Origin: DATKCN01 sp035513175
Lineage (GTDB): Bacteria > Chloroflexota > Chloroflexia > Thermomicrobiales > CFX8
NCBI GenBank assembly: GCA_035513175.1
Contig: DATKCN010000323.1
Coordinates: 1 to 9,165, forward strand
Direction: 5' to 3'
Length of the DNA stretch: 9,165 bases
Shown here: piece by piece, positions 6,247-9,165 of the stretch
Numbering within the stretch: position 1 is the stretch's first letter
How the letters are laid out: each line of letters starts with the position of its first letter
The notes under the pieces: generated by a model
Database searches by the model: none
What the model was told of the DNA's origin: nothing
What the model saw: only the letters and a program-made list of their open reading frames with translations
Program-made: the position numbers and the translations under genes

Positions 6247-8352
6247 ATGCTGGGAGACGCCCGCTTGGGAGCCATAAAGAAGATTGTGATGCCGCTGCTG
6301 ATCGTCGCGTTGCTGGCGGTCAACACACCGGGACGCGGCGCGCTGGCGGCAGCGCCGGGCACGCGGGCGTTCGCCGCAACGTGGGAGCGCACCGATAAGC
6401 CGGTGGCCGACAATGTGGTGGCGCGCACCTGGATGTGGGGCCCGGAAGCCGTCGGCATCCCGATCACCGAGCCCTACGCCGAGTCACCTGGCGGCGCGCG
6501 GGTGGTGCAGTACTTCGACAAGTCCCGCATGGAGATCACCCATCCGAACGCTATCGATGACGGCATGTGGTACGTCACGAACGGCCTGCTGGTCGTCGAG
6601 ATGGTGTCCGGCAGGCTCCAGACCGGCGACAACACCTTCGAGCAGCGTTCTCCGGCCCACGTCAACGTGGCGGGCGACCACGACGACCCAACCGGCCCAA
6701 CGTACGCGACGATCGGCGCGCTGCGCGGAGCCCCATCGATCGCCACGGGAGCGGCTGTCACCCGGCGCGTCGACCGTCACGGCACGATCACCGACGACCC
6801 GTCCATGGCGCGCCACAACGTCGTGGCGGCCCAGCGCGTGCAGGCGCACGGCATCGATCATCAGGTCGCGTCACCGTTCTGGGCGTTCATGAACTCGTCC
6901 GGGCAGATTCAGATGCAGCATGGCGCCGCGTTTGCCCGGCTCTTTCAGAACCCGTTCTATGCCACCGGGCTGCCGATCACCGACGCCTACTGGGCGTGGG
7001 TGAAGGTTGGCGATGTCTACCGCGACGTGCTGCTGCAATGCTTCGAACGCCGCTGCCTGACGTACACGCCCGGCCATCCGCCCGAGTGGCAGGTCGAGGC
7101 CGGGAACGTGGGCCTGCACTACGCGGCCTGGCGCTACGGCCCGGGCTGGGCGCCACTGTCGCCAACGCCGCGCAGGACGGACGGCAGGGCGATGCTGATC
7201 GGCGTCTCGGGCAATGCCTTCCCCTGGGAGGCGAGCTTCGACAGCTACGCCAGGCTGCTGCGGGACAGCAACGTGGGCCACGCCCGGTTGGAGCTGCACT
7301 GGCACTACATCCAGCCCACGCCCGGCGAGTGGCGCTGGAGCCTGTACGATGACCTCGTGAACCAGTACGTCGCGCAGGGGCTCGCTCCGTATGGCATGCT
7401 GGCGTACTCGGTAGGCTGGGCCAGCGGGGGCGGCGGGTCGAACATGGTGCTGGGGCCGCCGACCGACCTCGACGCCTGGGAGAACTACGTGTTCCAGACG
7501 GTGAACCGCTACAAGGACCGCATCCACGCCTGGGAAGTGTGGAACGAGCCCGACGTGGCGATGTTCTGGAATGGGCGCGACGGCGGCGACCCGGTCTACT
7601 ACGCGGAGATGCTGCGGCGCGCCTACAGCGCCGTGAAACGGGCCGACCCGAGCGCCATCGTGCTGAACGGCGGCGTCACCGGCACCGCCCGCGGGGCGAA
7701 CTTCCTGCAGCGGCTGCTGGACCAGGGAGCGGCCGGTTACCTCGATGTCATCGGCATCCACGGCTACATCTCCGACGACGGCTTCGAGCACAACATCTAC
7801 CCCGACCTGATCTGGCCGCTGATCAGCCAGGCGCGGGAGCGGGCCGGCAAGCCGCTGTGGGTGACCGAGGTGGGCTGGAACAGCGGCTGCTCGGGGAATC
7901 TGGCGGCCTGCGGGGAGAGCGAGCAGGCGTTGCGGCTCATCCGCAACATGACCATGCTGTTCACGATCGGTGGCGTCGAGATGGTGTCGGTGTTCCAGTT
8001 CAAGGACCCCGGCAACAACCCGCACTGGTTCGGCGTGGTGACCAACAACGCGCAGGAGCGGCAGGCCTACACGGCGCTGCAGACGCTGGCCGACCGGCTC
8101 ACCGGACTCAGCTACGCGGGGCGCGTCGACCGTGGCGCCGGTGTCTGGGCGCTGAAGTTCACCGGGCCGGAGCGCGCCGTGTACGTCGTCTGGGCCACGC
8201 ACGGGGACCGCGTCGTCACGCTCGACACGCACGGCTACCCGCACGCGTTCGTCCACCAGCTCGACGGCTCGTGGAGCTACCAGCTTCCATCGGCAGGAGG
8301 CATCGAGGTCCTCGCGACCGGAACGCCGCGCATCGTCGAGGTCAGCAACTGA
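6247..8352 (+). CDS. Secreted protein: Chloroflexota-type N-terminal domain plus clan-A glycoside-hydrolase-like barrel
   Basis: From ATG 6247 the product is 701 residues. A signal peptide (basic GAIKK, hydrophobic core VMPLLIVALLAVN, likely cleavage after ALA or AFA) predicts export. Residues about 45-300 form a domain with two related segments (PITEPY...VVQYFDKSRMEI and PITDAY...LLQCFERRCLTYTP). Residues about 315-625 look like a (beta/alpha)8 barrel of GH clan A, with probable acid/base E434 in EVWNEPD and nucleophile E541 in WVTEVGWNS, as in GH5, GH39 or GH42. A small beta-rich tail follows (about 630-701). Cysteine pairs C265/C270 and C548/C555 could form disulphides. I cannot name the family or substrate; a beta-linked polysaccharide is a guess. 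The start is uncertain: GTG 6205 has no Shine-Dalgarno, ATG 6247 has a close GCGGA, and TTG 6265 has GGGAG 8 bases upstream and gives a compact signal peptide. Confidence 0.85.
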   Translation: MLGDARLGAIKKIVMPLLIVALLAVNTPGRGALAAAPGTRAFAATWERTDKPVADNVVARTWMWGPEAVGIPITEPYAESPGGARVVQYFDKSRMEITHPNAIDDGMWYVTNGLLVVEMVSGRLQTGDNTFEQRSPAHVNVAGDHDDPTGPTYATIGALRGAPSIATGAAVTRRVDRHGTITDDPSMARHNVVAAQRVQAHGIDHQVASPFWAFMNSSGQIQMQHGAAFARLFQNPFYATGLPITDAYWAWVKVGDVYRDVLLQCFERRCLTYTPGHPPEWQVEAGNVGLHYAAWRYGPGWAPLSPTPRRTDGRAMLIGVSGNAFPWEASFDSYARLLRDSNVGHARLELHWHYIQPTPGEWRWSLYDDLVNQYVAQGLAPYGMLAYSVGWASGGGGSNMVLGPPTDLDAWENYVFQTVNRYKDRIHAWEVWNEPDVAMFWNGRDGGDPVYYAEMLRRAYSAVKRADPSAIVLNGGVTGTARGANFLQRLLDQGAAGYLDVIGIHGYISDDGFEHNIYPDLIWPLISQARERAGKPLWVTEVGWNSGCSGNLAACGESEQALRLIRNMTMLFTIGGVEMVSVFQFKDPGNNPHWFGVVTNNAQERQAYTALQTLADRLTGLSYAGRVDRGAGVWALKFTGPERAVYVVWATHGDRVVTLDTHGYPHAFVHQLDGSWSYQLPSAGGIEVLATGTPRIVEVSN

Positions 8353-8358
8353 CGTTCT

Positions 8359-8385
8359 GACGCGCTGTCGTTCCCGTGGCGCGTC
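8359..8385. terminator. Possible bidirectional terminator stem-loop
   Basis: GACGCGC (8359-8365) pairs perfectly with GCGCGTC (8379-8385) around a 13-base loop. It lies in the 51-base convergent gap between the secreted hydrolase-like gene and the RNHCP gene. There is no T-run on either side, so termination activity is uncertain. Confidence 0.35.
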
Positions 8386-8403
8386 GCTCGTAGCACCCGG
8401 CCG

Positions 8404-9009
8404 CTATTCGTGAACGTCCCCGGCGTGGTCAGGAGGGTCGACGATCGGCAGCTCGTCGAGCAGGACCGGGTTGTCGTCGGCGGCAATGCGGTTGAAGCGC
8501 ACGAAGCCGCAGCCCAGGCAGCGGTGCGCCAGCACCTGCTCCATGTTGCGGCGATAAAAGACGCCGATCGGCTCCATCAGCGAGCGGCAGTCGCTGGCGC
8601 GGTCGCCGGGGGTCTTGTCGTCGACGTGCAGGGAGTACAGGCACATCGGGCAGTGGTTGCGCTGCTGCCCGCCGGTCGGCGGCATGCCGATGAAGGCGCG
8701 GCAATTGCGGCACTTGAACGGCTCGCTGATGCCTGCCCGGCGCCGCTCCCGCTCTCTGCGCTCGCGCTCCTGATTGAGGCCGTCGTCCCATTCGTCCTCG
8801 GGGTCGAGCGGCGCCTCGCGCTCGCGCCGCTGCTTGCGCGCCGCCTTCGGCAGTCCCCCTCCCCTGCCGGACCTGGGACCCCGGGGCTGCCTGCGCCCGG
8901 GCTCCATTGACTCGCCGTCGTCCCCGTACTCGCCAGTCAACTCCGGATCGTCGTCGAGCTCCCAGCCCCGCGACCTCGCCAGCGGTGACACGCCTGGTCT
9001 CTTCCCCAT
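8404..9009 (-). CDS. RNHCP-domain zinc-ribbon protein with charged N-terminal extension
   Basis: The 201-residue product has an RNHCP domain over about residues 96-185, named for the motif seen here as QRNHCPMC (116-123). Probable zinc ligands are C100/C103 (FKCRNC), C120/C123, C141 and C164/C167 (HRCLGCG). The family is small and its function is unknown. Before the domain are about 95 low-complexity residues: an acidic stretch (18-35), a basic Arg/Gly/Pro stretch (38-66) and an alternating Glu/Arg segment (NQERERRERERRRAG, 79-93) that may be a stable single helix. Such charge patterning suggests nucleic-acid or ribosome contact, which is inference. The start is ATG 9009; the nearby AGGG and GAAG are modest ribosome-binding candidates. 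It has its own promoter at 9055-9083 and appears to be a single-gene unit. Confidence 0.88.
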   Translation of the reverse strand: MGKRPGVSPLARSRGWELDDDPELTGEYGDDGESMEPGRRQPRGPRSGRGGGLPKAARKQRREREAPLDPEDEWDDGLNQERERRERERRRAGISEPFKCRNCRAFIGMPPTGGQQRNHCPMCLYSLHVDDKTPGDRASDCRSLMEPIGVFYRRNMEQVLAHRCLGCGFVRFNRIAADDNPVLLDELPIVDPPDHAGDVHE

Positions 9010-9054
9010 CTTCGCGCCCTGTCAGGCCCTAATCCGTCCTTCTCCGAAGGCAGG

Positions 9055-9083
9055 AAGATAGGCGAAAATCGCCCATCCGTCAA
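9055..9083 (-). promoter_or_regulatory. Sigma70-type promoter of the RNHCP gene
   Basis: On the minus strand TTGACG (9083-9078) and TATCTT (9060-9055) are separated by exactly 17 bases. Each is close to consensus, and together they are the best pair in the window. The spacer contains a 5-bp inverted repeat, GGCGA-AAA-TCGCC (9061-9073), a possible operator. Transcription would start near 9048, giving a leader of about 38 bases with a small CCTTC/GAAGG hairpin. Confidence 0.6.
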
Positions 9084-9165
9084 CCTCGCAGCTAGACGCG
9101 GGTTGGACAGGCTATCCGCTGGTTGCCAGGGTGGCTGTCCTCAGCCCTCGTCCAGCCGCTGGCGC

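Noticed and set aside
6871..8256. 461-codon minus-strand frame opposite the secreted hydrolase-like gene
   Set aside because: It is a compositional shadow of a gene with recognisable signal peptide and barrel motifs; the antisense product resembles nothing.
3567..8382. Shared 12-mer TTCCCGTGGCGC at 3567-3578 and 8371-8382, both downstream of genes
   Set aside because: A few 12-mer repeats are expected by chance in 9 kb of GC-rich DNA, and the flanks do not match.
9084..9165. Possible RNA gene or the end of another gene at the right edge
   Set aside because: I see no tRNA, RNase P RNA or tmRNA signature. The minus-strand frames give only short tails before stops, so nothing can be assigned.

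Overview
The window is very GC-rich, gene-dense bacterial DNA. I read it as a Chloroflexota genome, probably from the Thermomicrobia side of the phylum. The main reason is the secreted protein at 6247-8352. Its N-terminal half (WMWGPEA, PYAESPGG, VQYFDKSRMEI, LQCFERRCLTYTP) matches a domain I remember from hypothetical exported proteins of that group. This is recall, not a search result.

Layout from left to right. A bicupin (S)-ureidoglycine aminohydrolase (68-865, +) converges on a small YycE-like VOC/glyoxalase-fold protein (982-1389, -). A 265-base gap (1390-1654) follows. It holds an imperfect inverted repeat built from seven-base units, an intrinsic-terminator-like hairpin, a weak promoter candidate, and two small hairpins ending in the Shine-Dalgarno of typA. 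The ribosome-associated GTPase TypA/BipA (1655-3544, +) converges on an MFS efflux-type permease (3714-5006, -). Between them lies a 120-bp palindromic element with perfect 27-bp inverted arms, and one arm supplies the permease stop codon. Upstream of the permease and on the same strand is a stand-alone L-aspartate dehydrogenase (5178-5966, -). A divergent spacer separates it from an exported protein with a clan-A glycoside-hydrolase-like barrel (6247-8352, +). That gene converges on an RNHCP zinc-ribbon protein (8404-9009, -), which has the clearest sigma70-type promoter in the window (9055-9083). The last 80 bases hold nothing I can assign.

The genes do not form one pathway. They are mostly single-gene units: ureide catabolism, translation/stress GTPase, efflux, aspartate/NAD metabolism, secreted carbohydrate-active enzyme, and a small zinc protein. 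Three of them (VOC, typA, MFS) start at TTG or GTG. I see no CRISPR array, transposase, phage, toxin-antitoxin or biosynthetic cluster, and I do not claim a new defence or enzymatic system. The least ordinary items are the palindromic element at 3599-3718, the domain architecture of the secreted hydrolase-like protein, and the structured DNA in front of typA.
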